A stretch of 51,889 nt of DNA, taken from assembly GCA_051004735.1 (NCBI GenBank), contig JBPCKA010000027.1, forward strand, positions 1 through 51,889, written 5' to 3'. The notes beneath the pieces were generated by a model. It saw only the letters and a list, made by a program, of their open reading frames with translations, did no database searches and was not told the DNA's origin. The position numbers were made by a program, and so were the translations under genes. How positions within the stretch are numbered: the stretch's first letter is position 1; every line of letters begins with the position of its first letter. Source of the DNA: Euzebya sp051004735 (GTDB lineage Bacteria > Actinomycetota > Nitriliruptoria > Euzebyales > Euzebyaceae). This document shows, piece after piece, positions 8,667 to 17,095 of this stretch.

Positions 8667-10082
8667 ATGGACGTAATCGATTCGCTGATGGAGATCGTCG
8701 GCGACACGCCACTGGTACGACTGTCGCGCTTCTCCACCGGCATCGAGCCCACGATCCTGGCCAAGGTCGAGTACCTCAATCCGGGTGGGTCGGTCAAAGA
8801 TCGTATCGGCATGTCGATGATCCTGGCCGCTGAGCGGGAGGGGTATCTGAAACCGGGTGGCACGATCGTTGAGCCCACCAGCGGCAACACCGGTGCGGGC
8901 TTGGCCATCGCCGCGGCCCAACGGGGGTATCGCTGCATCTTCGTGATGCCTGACAAGGTCTCCTCGGAGAAGGTCAATCTGCTGCGCGCATACGGTGCCG
9001 AGGTGGTGGTCTGTCCCACGGAGGTGTCCCCCGAGGACCCGCTGTCGTATTACAAGACCTCCGATCGTCTGGTCGATCAAACCCCCGGCGCCTACAAGCC
9101 GAACCAGTACTTCAATCCTGCCAATCCGCAGGCTCACTATGAATCCACCGGCCCGGAGATCTGGCGTCAGACCGACGGCAAGATCGATGTCTTCGTCGCC
9201 GGAGTGGGCACCGGTGGCACGATCAGTGGGACGGCGCGGTACCTGAAGGAGAAGAACCCCGATGTGCTCGTGGTGGGGGCCGACCCCGAAGGGTCGATCT
9301 ACTCCAGCGATGACGTCCACCCCTACCTGACCGAAGGGGTGGGCGAAGACTTCTGGCCCGGCACGTTCGATGCGTCACTGGTCGACCGCTACGTGACCGT
9401 CAGCGACCGCGACGCGTTCCTGACCGCCCGCCGCCTGACTCGTGAAGAGGGAATCTTGGTGGGAGGGTCCTGCGGTACAGCCGCACACGCGGCACTGGTG
9501 GTCGGCCAGGAGTTTCCCGCGGACGCCGTGATCGTCACCCTCTTGCCCGACAGCGGCCGCAACTACCTGTCAACGGTGTACAACGACGCGTGGATGCGGG
9601 ACCACGGCTTCCTCCGGGCAGGACAATCGGCGCGTCTGTCGGCCGTCCTGGCGTACAAGCAGGGCGCCACGATGCTGCCGACCATCGTCCACGTCCACCC
9701 TGATGAATCGGTACGCGATGCGATCGCGACGCTGTCCTCTTTCGGGGTCAGCCAGATGCCGGTGGTGCAGGTGCCGCAGGACCACGACTCCGATTCGGAC
9801 GCCGTGCCGATGTTCACCGACCAGGCGGACGTGATCGGCTCCATTCGGGAACGTGGACTGTTGGACCGCGCCTTCAGGGACCCCGAGATGCTGGACAAGA
9901 CGGTGGTCGACGTGATGGACGATCCCCTGCCCGTGGTCGACACGCGGGACACCGTGGACACCGCCATGACCCAGCTGACCAAGAAGGCCTCCGCGGTGCT
10001 GGTTTGTGAGGGGCCGCTGCCCGTCGGCGTCCTCACCCGTGCCGACATTTTGGACTTCATGACCTCAAACAAGGAATCGTGA
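8667..10082 (+). CDS. cbs: Cystathionine beta-synthase
   Basis: The 471-residue PLP enzyme condenses serine and homocysteine to cystathionine, the first step of reverse transsulfuration. The PLP lysine is Lys44 in NPGGSVKDRIG, with the phosphate/substrate motifs EPTSGNTGAGLAI and GVGTGGTISGT. From about residue 335 to the end are two CBS domains, the regulatory pair absent from cysteine synthase. The N-terminal heme domain of animal enzymes is missing, as in other bacteria. The start is ATG 8667, where homology begins. Its stop overlaps the next gene (TGATG at 10080-10084), so the two pathway enzymes are coupled. Confidence 0.92.
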   Translation: MDVIDSLMEIVGDTPLVRLSRFSTGIEPTILAKVEYLNPGGSVKDRIGMSMILAAEREGYLKPGGTIVEPTSGNTGAGLAIAAAQRGYRCIFVMPDKVSSEKVNLLRAYGAEVVVCPTEVSPEDPLSYYKTSDRLVDQTPGAYKPNQYFNPANPQAHYESTGPEIWRQTDGKIDVFVAGVGTGGTISGTARYLKEKNPDVLVVGADPEGSIYSSDDVHPYLTEGVGEDFWPGTFDASLVDRYVTVSDRDAFLTARRLTREEGILVGGSCGTAAHAALVVGQEFPADAVIVTLLPDSGRNYLSTVYNDAWMRDHGFLRAGQSARLSAVLAYKQGATMLPTIVHVHPDESVRDAIATLSSFGVSQMPVVQVPQDHDSDSDAVPMFTDQADVIGSIRERGLLDRAFRDPEMLDKTVVDVMDDPLPVVDTRDTVDTAMTQLTKKASAVLVCEGPLPVGVLTRADILDFMTSNKES

Positions 10083-11266
10083 TGGCTGATACCTCATTGG
10101 AGCGATGGGCCGACTCGGGCTTTGCCACCCGTGCCATCCACGCCGGCCAGGACCCCGAACCGCGCACCGGTGCGGTGGCCGTGCCGGTCTTTCAGACCTC
10201 GACATTCGCCCAACCAGCCGTCGGTGAGCATCTGGGCTGGGACTACGCCCGTTCGGGCAACCCCACTCGTGACGCGCTTGAAGAGTCGCTGGCGTCACTT
10301 GAGGAAGGCAGGTTCGGCTTTGCCTTCGCCAGCGGGTCGGCGGCTCAGGACACCATGATCCGTACCCTGGCCCCGGGCGATCACGTGATCATCGCGCCCG
10401 ACGTCTATGGCGGCACCTATCGTCAGTTCAAGCAGGTGCATGAGGGCTGGGGACTGGACTTTGACCCGGTTGACCTGTCTGACATGGCAGCGGTCGCCGC
10501 CGCGTGGCGGCCCCAGACCAAGTTGGTGTGGGTCGAGACCCCGACCAATCCGATGCTGAACGTCTTTGACATCCAGGCACTGGCCACGTTCGCCCACGAT
10601 CAGGGCGATGGGGAGAACCGGGCCAAGGTCGTGGTCGACAACACCTTCGCCACCCCCTATCTCCAACAGCCCCTGACGCTGGGCGCCGATGCCGTGGTGC
10701 ACTCCACCACCAAGTACATGGGCGGGCATTCCGATGTCGTGGGCGGGGGTCTGGTGACCAGCGATGAGGCAGTGGCCGACCGAATCGGGTTCCTGCAGAA
10801 TTCGATGGGAGGCGTGCCCGGACCATGGGACGTGTATCTGGTCCTTCGGGGCATCAAGACCTTGGCCCTGAGGATGGACCGCCACTGCGACAACGCGCAG
10901 GCCTGCGTCGAAGTCCTGCGCGGCCACCCGGCCGTGCGAGAGGTCCTGTATCCAGGGTTGGCCAGCCACCCCGGTCACCTGATCGCCACCCGGCAGATGC
11001 GCGACTACGGCGGCATGATCAGTTTCCGTGTGGGTGATGAGGCAACCGCCCGGCGGATCTGTGGCTCCTTCGAGGTGTTCACCCTGGGTGAATCCCTTGG
11101 CGCAGTCGAATCTCTGGTCGCACATCCCGGTGCGATGACGCACCAGTCGGTCGCTGGATCACCGTTGGAGGTCCCGGCAGACCTGGTGCGTCTCAGCGTT
11201 GGGGTGGAGGACGCCGCCGACCTGGTGGCTGATCTGCGTCAGGCTCTGGACGCCGGAGGCAGGTGA
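10082..11266 (+). CDS. metB: Cystathionine gamma-synthase/gamma-lyase
   Basis: The 394-residue Cys/Met-metabolism PLP enzyme has SGSAAQDTMI, ETPTNPMLNVFDI, VDNTFATPY and the Schiff-base lysine at about Lys211 in HSTTKYMGGHSD. The family splits cystathionine into cysteine, ammonia and 2-oxobutyrate (lyase) or makes it from an activated homoserine (synthase); sequence alone does not settle which. Overlap with cbs favours the lyase direction, giving cysteine from methionine. ATG 10082 is used; a GTG directly before it (10079) is the other option. Confidence 0.88.
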   Translation: MADTSLERWADSGFATRAIHAGQDPEPRTGAVAVPVFQTSTFAQPAVGEHLGWDYARSGNPTRDALEESLASLEEGRFGFAFASGSAAQDTMIRTLAPGDHVIIAPDVYGGTYRQFKQVHEGWGLDFDPVDLSDMAAVAAAWRPQTKLVWVETPTNPMLNVFDIQALATFAHDQGDGENRAKVVVDNTFATPYLQQPLTLGADAVVHSTTKYMGGHSDVVGGGLVTSDEAVADRIGFLQNSMGGVPGPWDVYLVLRGIKTLALRMDRHCDNAQACVEVLRGHPAVREVLYPGLASHPGHLIATRQMRDYGGMISFRVGDEATARRICGSFEVFTLGESLGAVESLVAHPGAMTHQSVAGSPLEVPADLVRLSVGVEDAADLVADLRQALDAGGR

Positions 11267-11273
11267 ACAGGGC

Positions 11274-12011
11274 GTGCGTGACACCTGGCGTTGTGCGGCC
11301 CAGAACCTGTCCATCGGCGTCCGCGGTGTCGCTGCCAAGCGCTTGCCTGTCAGCCGCTGGCGACAGGGTGCCGGCATCACCAGCGGCCAGGTAGATACCT
11401 ACCGCTGGGCCTGGGAACAGGCCAACCGGGATGAGTTGCAACGTCACGGCCCCCTGATGGTCGTGCTGGGTGACTCAGCTGCTCAGGGTGTGGGGGCATC
11501 CGGACCCTTCACTGGGTGGGTCGGTCAGGTCCGAGCACGTCTTGAGGATCACGAAGGCCGACGGTGGCGGGTGCTGAACCTGTCGGTCAGCGGGGCCCGT
11601 GCCCACGACGTCCTTGATCACCAGTTGCCACGACTGTGGCGTGTGGATCAGCCGGTCGACCTGGTGATCTGTGCCATAGGCGGCAACGACATGTATCGCT
11701 CGACCAGCTGGCATATCGCTGACCGCTTCACGCGGCTGGTCGCGTCGCTGCCCGGCCCCGGGGACTTGGGTCCCGGGTCACGCACGATCATCACCACGTT
11801 GCCCCAGGGACTGGGTCGCCGTCGGGCCGCAATCGCGAACCGCATCATTTCCGAGGGGGCACCACAACGAGGAATCGACGTCGCCGATCTGTGGGCCACC
11901 ACCGGTCCGCCATGGCAGGGCAAGTACGCCGAGGACTTCTTTCATCCCAACGACATCGGGTACAGGCACTGGGCCGACGGGATCTTCCCCAGCCTCCTAC
12001 CGCCTCAGTAG
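11274..12011 (+). CDS. SGNH/GDSL-type esterase-lipase
   Basis: The 245-residue hydrolase shows all SGNH blocks: LGDSAAQGVG (nucleophile Ser), a Gly in SVSGARA, GGNDM (oxyanion Asn) and DFFHPNDIGY with the catalytic Asp-His pair. No signal peptide or membrane segment is obvious. The GTG at 11274 lies 7 bases after the metB stop, so it probably forms the third gene of a cbs-metB operon. A GDSL-type esterase also lies near cbs in mycobacteria (Rv1075c near Rv1077), so the association may be old. The substrate is unknown. It overlaps the convergent dehydrogenase gene by 7 bp. Confidence 0.82.
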   Translation: MRDTWRCAAQNLSIGVRGVAAKRLPVSRWRQGAGITSGQVDTYRWAWEQANRDELQRHGPLMVVLGDSAAQGVGASGPFTGWVGQVRARLEDHEGRRWRVLNLSVSGARAHDVLDHQLPRLWRVDQPVDLVICAIGGNDMYRSTSWHIADRFTRLVASLPGPGDLGPGSRTIITTLPQGLGRRRAAIANRIISEGAPQRGIDVADLWATTGPPWQGKYAEDFFHPNDIGYRHWADGIFPSLLPPQ

Positions 12012-12934
12012 CCCAAGGTGGGGTCGACCAATCCGATCAGGGGCTTACCAGTCGCCAGCCGAGCGACGTTGGTGCGGACTCTGGCTGACACCAACGGCAC
12101 TGCCATCGCCTCGGTGTTGGCGGTATGAGGGGTGATCAGGGCGTTGCCCAACGACCACAGGGGATGGCCATCGGGGAGTGGCTCGGGATCGGTGACGTCA
12201 AGACCGGCGCCGGCGATCACACCCCCGCGCAACGCGGCAACCAGGTCGTCGGTCACGACATGGGCGCCACGGGCGACGTTGATCAGCCACGCCGAGGATT
12301 TCATCTGCGCCAGCGCCGTCGCGTCGATCACTCCCTCGGTCTGTGGGGTCAGCGCCAGGGCCAGCACCACCGCATCGGCCTGTGGCAGCACCTCTGCAGT
12401 CGCAGCGGGGCCGACCACCCGTGTCACCCCGGGCAGCGGCGCGGTGTCGCGGCGCACGACCGTGATGGACACCTCGAAGGGGGTCAACAGCCTGATCAGC
12501 GACTGGGCGATGCCACCTCCACCCAGGATCACGACATCGGCACCGATCAGCGATATTCCCCACTGCGGTCCCCAGCCCTGTGCCGTGATTCGCTCCGGCA
12601 GTCCTCGCATTCCCGCCAGCAACAACCCCAAGGCATGCTCGGCCACCGGATCGGCGTAGACGCCCTTGCCGCACGCCCAGATCCGCGTGTCATCGAACAG
12701 GCCCAGTGCGGCGAACTCCTCAACGCCGGCCCACAGCAGCTGCACCACCTCGATCTGTGGGTTGTCATCCAACAGCCCCTGCAGGGCCGTGGCGTCGGTC
12801 GGGTCGGTCCAGACCAGCATCCGTGCCTGATTTGGTGCGACCAGTCGCCCCCCGCCGTCGGCCACCGCCTGCAGCAGGTGCGGACGCAGTCCCTCCGGGC
12901 GGACGGCCACCGGGACCGGCGTGTCTGCGGTCAT
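12005..12934 (-). CDS. D-isomer-specific 2-hydroxyacid dehydrogenase
   Basis: The 309-residue NAD(P)-dependent dehydrogenase has the nucleotide-binding motif LGGGGIAQSL (a GxGxxA version of GxGxxG) at about residue 135. The catalytic Arg is in NVARGAHV, the Glu in DPEPLPDGHPLW and the His in ITPHTAN. The family reduces 2-keto acids; this branch resembles hydroxypyruvate/phosphoglycerate dehydrogenase-like proteins, substrate unknown. It starts within the stop of the upstream lipoprotein gene (ATGA, 12931-12934), so the two minus-strand genes form one unit. Confidence 0.85.
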   Translation of the reverse strand: MTADTPVPVAVRPEGLRPHLLQAVADGGGRLVAPNQARMLVWTDPTDATALQGLLDDNPQIEVVQLLWAGVEEFAALGLFDDTRIWACGKGVYADPVAEHALGLLLAGMRGLPERITAQGWGPQWGISLIGADVVILGGGGIAQSLIRLLTPFEVSITVVRRDTAPLPGVTRVVGPAATAEVLPQADAVVLALALTPQTEGVIDATALAQMKSSAWLINVARGAHVVTDDLVAALRGGVIAGAGLDVTDPEPLPDGHPLWSLGNALITPHTANTEAMAVPLVSARVRTNVARLATGKPLIGLVDPTLGY

Positions 12935-14376
12935 TGATCGCCTCCGGCTGGCAAGAGGTCGCGCGCGGCTCCGATCAGCAGGACGGCCCGGATCCCATCG
13001 ATCTCCTGCTCGGTGTTCACCACGGACGTGGCCAGGGCGTAGACATGACCGTCGGCGTCGGTGACCAGGAACGCCCCGGCGACCAGGCCTGGCTCAGAGC
13101 CGCCCTTGAACAGAATGTCCTCCCACAACTGCTGGTCATCGGGTACCCCGACGCTGCCGGTCAGGATCTGCCGCAGCGGGCCCATCCCCTGCTGATCCAA
13201 CCGCAGGTGCAGACGGGCAAGGATCCTGCACAGATCGGCCGGCGAGGCGAACCATTCGATGGCTCTGGGCAGGATTGGACCCTGCGCAAACAGGGTGAGG
13301 GGCGGCAGGTCGTCTGACCGCAGGTCTGCCAGCACCTCCCGTCGGGTTGCTTCGTCACCCTGGATCCAGGTCTGCTGCACCTGAGGGTTGGCGGCCTTAA
13401 GCAAAAACATCTCGCGTGTCGTCGGGAACGGGGTGTTTTGCTGAGGTGCCGAATGGCCCCAGGAGGCCTGGGCGGTCTCGACGCTGTCGCGGCCGACGGC
13501 GTCCAGCAACAGATCGGCGGCGGTGTTGTCGCTGATGGTGATCATCAACTCGGCAGCCTCGGCCACCGACACGACCGACCCGGGTTCACGATCCTGCAGG
13601 ATGCCCGAGGGGAGGCTCACCAGGTCCTCTTCCAGCCTCAGGCGGTCGGTCCAGGACAGGTCGCCCGCGTCGATTGCGCTGATGACCGCTGCCAGCACGT
13701 ACAGCGTTGATATCGACCCGATGGGAGCCTGCTCGTCGGCCCGCACGGCGGTGTCGATGGTGCAGCGATCCTCCTCGACGGTGAACGCGGCGAACCTGGT
13801 CGTGCCAAGCTGCCCCAGCCGCATGACGGCATCATCGATTGAGCGCACCGGCTGGTCCAGGGCGGGCGGATCACCCGGGGTCGCCAGCAATCCGCTGATC
13901 AACCCCGCCTCGTCAACGGTCAGGGTGACCACGACGTCGGTCCCGTCAGCCGCCGTCACGCTGACGGCCAATTGTGATCCGTCACAGCTGCGCTCCGCAC
14001 CCAGGGTGTAGGGCGCCAGGATCTGCAGTTCTTCAAGCGACGCGGTGAACGCCTCATAGCCGACCACGTTGCGAAAGGACGGGCCGAAAGTGGACTCAAA
14101 ACGGGCAGGGGTCAGCGGGGCACCGTTGAACAACTCCAGGACGAACGCCAGTTGTGGGCACAAGGTGGGATTGGGAGTTGTGCTGTCTGTACGTGTGGGG
14201 TTCAGAGCGTTGGTCTGCGGATCCTGCGTCGCGGCGGGACCGGATCCTGCCGAGGCGGAGCTGGCTTGAGCCGAGGACGGACTCGACTCGGGGGTCGAGA
14301 ACGTGCAGGCCGACAGGATCAGCGCCACAACCAGCACCAGGCCGACGATCCCTCTGCGCCTGGCCACGGTCGTCAT
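12931..14376 (-). CDS. Lipoprotein with degenerate serine beta-lactamase-like domain
   Basis: The 481-residue protein begins with a lipoprotein signal (LSAC lipobox, Cys24) and a Ser/Thr/Pro-rich linker to about residue 70, then an NTF2/DUF-like part, then a class A beta-lactamase-like domain from about 185. The SDN motif is intact (282-284) and the triad KTG is KGG (in FKGGSEPG). The SxxK position reads S221-I-S-T224, so the catalytic lysine is replaced by threonine. It is therefore probably a surface-anchored pseudoenzyme or binding protein rather than a working lactamase. It is divergent from obgE and shares an operon with the 2-hydroxyacid dehydrogenase. Confidence 0.8.
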   Translation of the reverse strand: MTTVARRRGIVGLVLVVALILSACTFSTPESSPSSAQASSASAGSGPAATQDPQTNALNPTRTDSTTPNPTLCPQLAFVLELFNGAPLTPARFESTFGPSFRNVVGYEAFTASLEELQILAPYTLGAERSCDGSQLAVSVTAADGTDVVVTLTVDEAGLISGLLATPGDPPALDQPVRSIDDAVMRLGQLGTTRFAAFTVEEDRCTIDTAVRADEQAPIGSISTLYVLAAVISAIDAGDLSWTDRLRLEEDLVSLPSGILQDREPGSVVSVAEAAELMITISDNTAADLLLDAVGRDSVETAQASWGHSAPQQNTPFPTTREMFLLKAANPQVQQTWIQGDEATRREVLADLRSDDLPPLTLFAQGPILPRAIEWFASPADLCRILARLHLRLDQQGMGPLRQILTGSVGVPDDQQLWEDILFKGGSEPGLVAGAFLVTDADGHVYALATSVVNTEQEIDGIRAVLLIGAARDLLPAGGDQ

Positions 14377-14385
14377 CGGGATCCG

Positions 14386-14391
14386 ACACTA
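14386..14391 (-). promoter_or_regulatory. Predicted near-leaderless -10 box of the lipoprotein gene
   Basis: Minus-strand TAGTGT ends 9 bases before ATG 14376, the same hexamer and spacing as before the Eis-like gene. Confidence 0.45.
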
Positions 14392-14433
14392 CGGCCTGTG
14401 GGCCGCAGCGGCCGGGATCGACGTGACCACCGG

Positions 14434-14439
14434 TAGGCT
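14434..14439 (+). promoter_or_regulatory. Predicted near-leaderless -10 box of obgE
   Basis: TAGGCT is followed by 9 bases and ATG 14449. The same hexamer precedes cbs. No Shine-Dalgarno sequence is present. Confidence 0.45.
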
Positions 14440-14448
14440 GGACCGGCC

Positions 14449-15903
14449 ATGTTCGTCGACCAGGTCAAGATCAATGTCCGCGGAGGGAAGGGCGGTGACG
14501 GTGTCACCTCCTTCCGCCGGCAACCCTATGAGCCCAAAGGGCCCCCGGAGGGCGGGGACGGCGGCAATGGCGGAGATGTAGTGGTCACGGCCGACCCACA
14601 ATTGGCAACTCTCATCGATTTTCACTTCCGTCCGCACCGCAAGGCCGACGGCGGGGTCAACGGATCCGGTGACCTGCGTCATGGGGCACGTGGAGAGGAT
14701 GAGATCCTGGCCGTGCCGCTGGGGACCGTCGTGGCCGATGCCGAAACCGGGGAGGTGCTGGCTGACCTGCTGCAGGAAGGCCAGCAGATCATCGTCGCCG
14801 AAGGCGGTCGTGGCGGTCGCGGCAACGCCGCCTTCCGGACCAGGCAGCGCCGTGCCCCCCGCTTCCACGAGACGGGTGTCCCGGGGGAGGAGACCTGGAT
14901 CACCCTCGAACTCAAGCTGGTGGCCGACGTCGCGCTGGTGGGCTATCCCAACGGGGGCAAGTCCTCGCTTATCGGCAGGCTGTCGGCGGCCCGGCCCAAG
15001 ATCGCCGACTACCCCTTCACCACGCTGACGCCGAACCTCGGCGTGGTGACAGCCGGTGAACTGGACTTCGTGGTGGCCGACGTTCCCGGCCTGATCGAGG
15101 GCGCGTCGGAGGGCAAGGGGTTGGGTCATGAGTTCCTTCGCCACGTCGAGCGCGCCGGAGCCCTGGTTCATGTCCTTGACTGCGCATCTGGCTACGCCGC
15201 CGCCGATGACACCTCTGCGACGCGGCGTTACGAGCAACGCAACCCGCACACCGACCTGCAGATCATCCTGACCGAGTTGGGCACCTACCGCCCAGAGCTG
15301 CTGGACCGCCCCGCGATCGTGTGGCTGAACAAGGCCGACGTCGATCCCGACATGGCCGAGCTGATACGACCGGACCTCGAGGCCGACGGCTGGGAGGTGC
15401 TGACCGGCTCAGCGGTGACCGGTGCGGGCGTGGAGGCCCTGCGCTGGCGCCTTGCCGATCTGGTACGGCAGGCCCGTGCCGAGGCACGCAGCCCCGAGGA
15501 TCCTCAGCCGGTTGTGCGCCCGGTGCTGCGGCCTCGACAACAACCAGACGGACACGACTTCACGGTGGAGAAGGTCGGGCTGGGCGGTGGAGAGGTCGGC
15601 TGGCGCGTCCACGGCGAGCGCATCGAGCGTTGGGTTCAGCAACTGGACCTGGGTAACGATGACGCGGTGTCCTACCTGCAGGGGCGGCTCAAGCGGGCTG
15701 GGGTCGAGGCGACCCTGGCCCAGGCGGGCGCCGAACCCGGCCAGGATGTCGAGATCGCGGGAACAGTGTTCACCTTCAAGCCCGAGGATTGGGACCAGCC
15801 CGATGATGACCGGCTGGACGGCTTCGATGAGGTGGTCGAGGTCGAGGTCCCGACCGGACCGGTCCAGATCGACCTGTCCGACGACGACCTCAGCACGGGC
15901 TGA
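14449..15903 (+). CDS. obgE: GTPase ObgE/CgtA
   Basis: This 484-residue ribosome-assembly GTPase has the glycine-rich Obg fold at residues 1-158 (VRGGKGGDGVTSFRR; GGDGGNGGDV). The G domain carries GYPNGGKSS (G1), a TT-containing switch I, DVPGLIEGAS (G3) and LNKAD (G4). An OCT (Obg C-terminal) domain lies at about 365-445, and the acidic tail is typical of actinobacterial Obg. It acts on the 50S subunit and in stress signalling. Its stop overlaps proB by one base (TGATG), so they are co-expressed. Confidence 0.97.
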   Translation: MFVDQVKINVRGGKGGDGVTSFRRQPYEPKGPPEGGDGGNGGDVVVTADPQLATLIDFHFRPHRKADGGVNGSGDLRHGARGEDEILAVPLGTVVADAETGEVLADLLQEGQQIIVAEGGRGGRGNAAFRTRQRRAPRFHETGVPGEETWITLELKLVADVALVGYPNGGKSSLIGRLSAARPKIADYPFTTLTPNLGVVTAGELDFVVADVPGLIEGASEGKGLGHEFLRHVERAGALVHVLDCASGYAAADDTSATRRYEQRNPHTDLQIILTELGTYRPELLDRPAIVWLNKADVDPDMAELIRPDLEADGWEVLTGSAVTGAGVEALRWRLADLVRQARAEARSPEDPQPVVRPVLRPRQQPDGHDFTVEKVGLGGGEVGWRVHGERIERWVQQLDLGNDDAVSYLQGRLKRAGVEATLAQAGAEPGQDVEIAGTVFTFKPEDWDQPDDDRLDGFDEVVEVEVPTGPVQIDLSDDDLSTG

Positions 15904-17024
15904 TGTCACGCGGACTTCGCTACGACCGCCAGCAGCGGATCGTGGTCAAGATCGGCTCGTCGTCATTGACCGCGGTGGATGGCGGCCTGGACCGCGCCCT
16001 GGTTGATGTCCTGTGTGACCAGATCGCCACGCTGGTAGGTCAGGGGACTGAGGTGGTGCTGGTCAGCTCCGGGGCCGTGGCGGCCGGGCTTCGACCCCTG
16101 GGTCTTGACCGCCGTCCTGCGGACCTGGGTCGCTTGCAGGCCGCCGCAAGCGTGGGCCAGGGCGCGCTGATCCACGCCTATGCCACAGCCCTGGCCAGTC
16201 ACGGCCTGGCCTGTGGGCAGGTGCTGTTGACCCCCGACGATGTCATCGACAGGCAGCGTTACCTCAACGCACGGACCACGTTCAGCGAGCTGCTGCGGAT
16301 GGGCGCGGTGCCGGTGGTCAACGAGAATGACACGGTGGTCACCGATGAACTGCGGTTCGGCGACAACGACCGGCTGGCAGCCCTGGTGTGTTCGATGCTC
16401 GGAGCCGGCCTGCTGATGCTGCTGAGTGACGTCGATGGACTGCACGATGGCGACCCCGGCGCTGCCGCACCGGTCTTGGATCGCGTCGATGATCTGTCCT
16501 CGCTTGACGCCCGACATCATGGAGGAGTGGGGTCCGGGGTCGGGACAGGCGGCATGGCCAGCAAACTGGAGGCGGCCAGGATCGCCACGTTCAGTGCCGC
16601 CCACTGTGTGATCGCACGGGGCCGGCGGCCAGACGTGATGGTGCAGGTGGCTGCTGGCGCCGAGGTGGGGACCTGGTTCCCGCCGGCAGCCAAACGACCC
16701 GACTCCCGGCGATTGTGGTTGGCCTTTGCCCACCAGCCGGCGGGGCGACTGCACGTGGACGCCGGCGCCATGCGCGCGCTGATCGACCGGGGGGCCTCGC
16801 TACTGGCAATCGGTGTCACCGCCGTCGAAGGCGCGTTTGGGGCCGGGGATGCCGTCGACGTCATCGGTCCCACCGGACACGCCGTGGCCCGGGGGGTGGT
16901 GGCCTTCGACTCCGACACGCTGAGAGGGATGCGCGGTCAGGCCACAGATGCCCTGGTCCAACGGGAGGGTGACCCCGCCGCCCGCCCGGTCATCCACCGC
17001 GACCAACTGGTCGTGACCGCCTGA
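15903..17024 (+). CDS. proB: Glutamate 5-kinase
   Basis: The 373-residue protein has an amino-acid kinase domain (VVKIGSSSLT near the N-terminus, VVLVSSGAVAAG, NENDTVVTDELRFGDND) and a C-terminal PUA domain from about residue 280. It phosphorylates glutamate to glutamyl-5-phosphate, the first step of proline synthesis. It is coupled to obgE. The second pathway gene, proA, often next in actinobacteria, is not here; a subtilase follows after 71 bases. Confidence 0.95.
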   Translation: MSRGLRYDRQQRIVVKIGSSSLTAVDGGLDRALVDVLCDQIATLVGQGTEVVLVSSGAVAAGLRPLGLDRRPADLGRLQAAASVGQGALIHAYATALASHGLACGQVLLTPDDVIDRQRYLNARTTFSELLRMGAVPVVNENDTVVTDELRFGDNDRLAALVCSMLGAGLLMLLSDVDGLHDGDPGAAAPVLDRVDDLSSLDARHHGGVGSGVGTGGMASKLEAARIATFSAAHCVIARGRRPDVMVQVAAGAEVGTWFPPAAKRPDSRRLWLAFAHQPAGRLHVDAGAMRALIDRGASLLAIGVTAVEGAFGAGDAVDVIGPTGHAVARGVVAFDSDTLRGMRGQATDALVQREGDPAARPVIHRDQLVVTA

Positions 17025-17095
17025 GCCCGATCACGTCGCTGCGCTGCCCCGGGAAATGTGCGGCGATCACCGTAGAGGCTGCGATCCTTGTAGCC

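Noticed and set aside
14389..15249. Minus-strand frame antisense to obgE (286 codons)
   Set aside because: No recognisable motif, and obgE on the other strand is certain.
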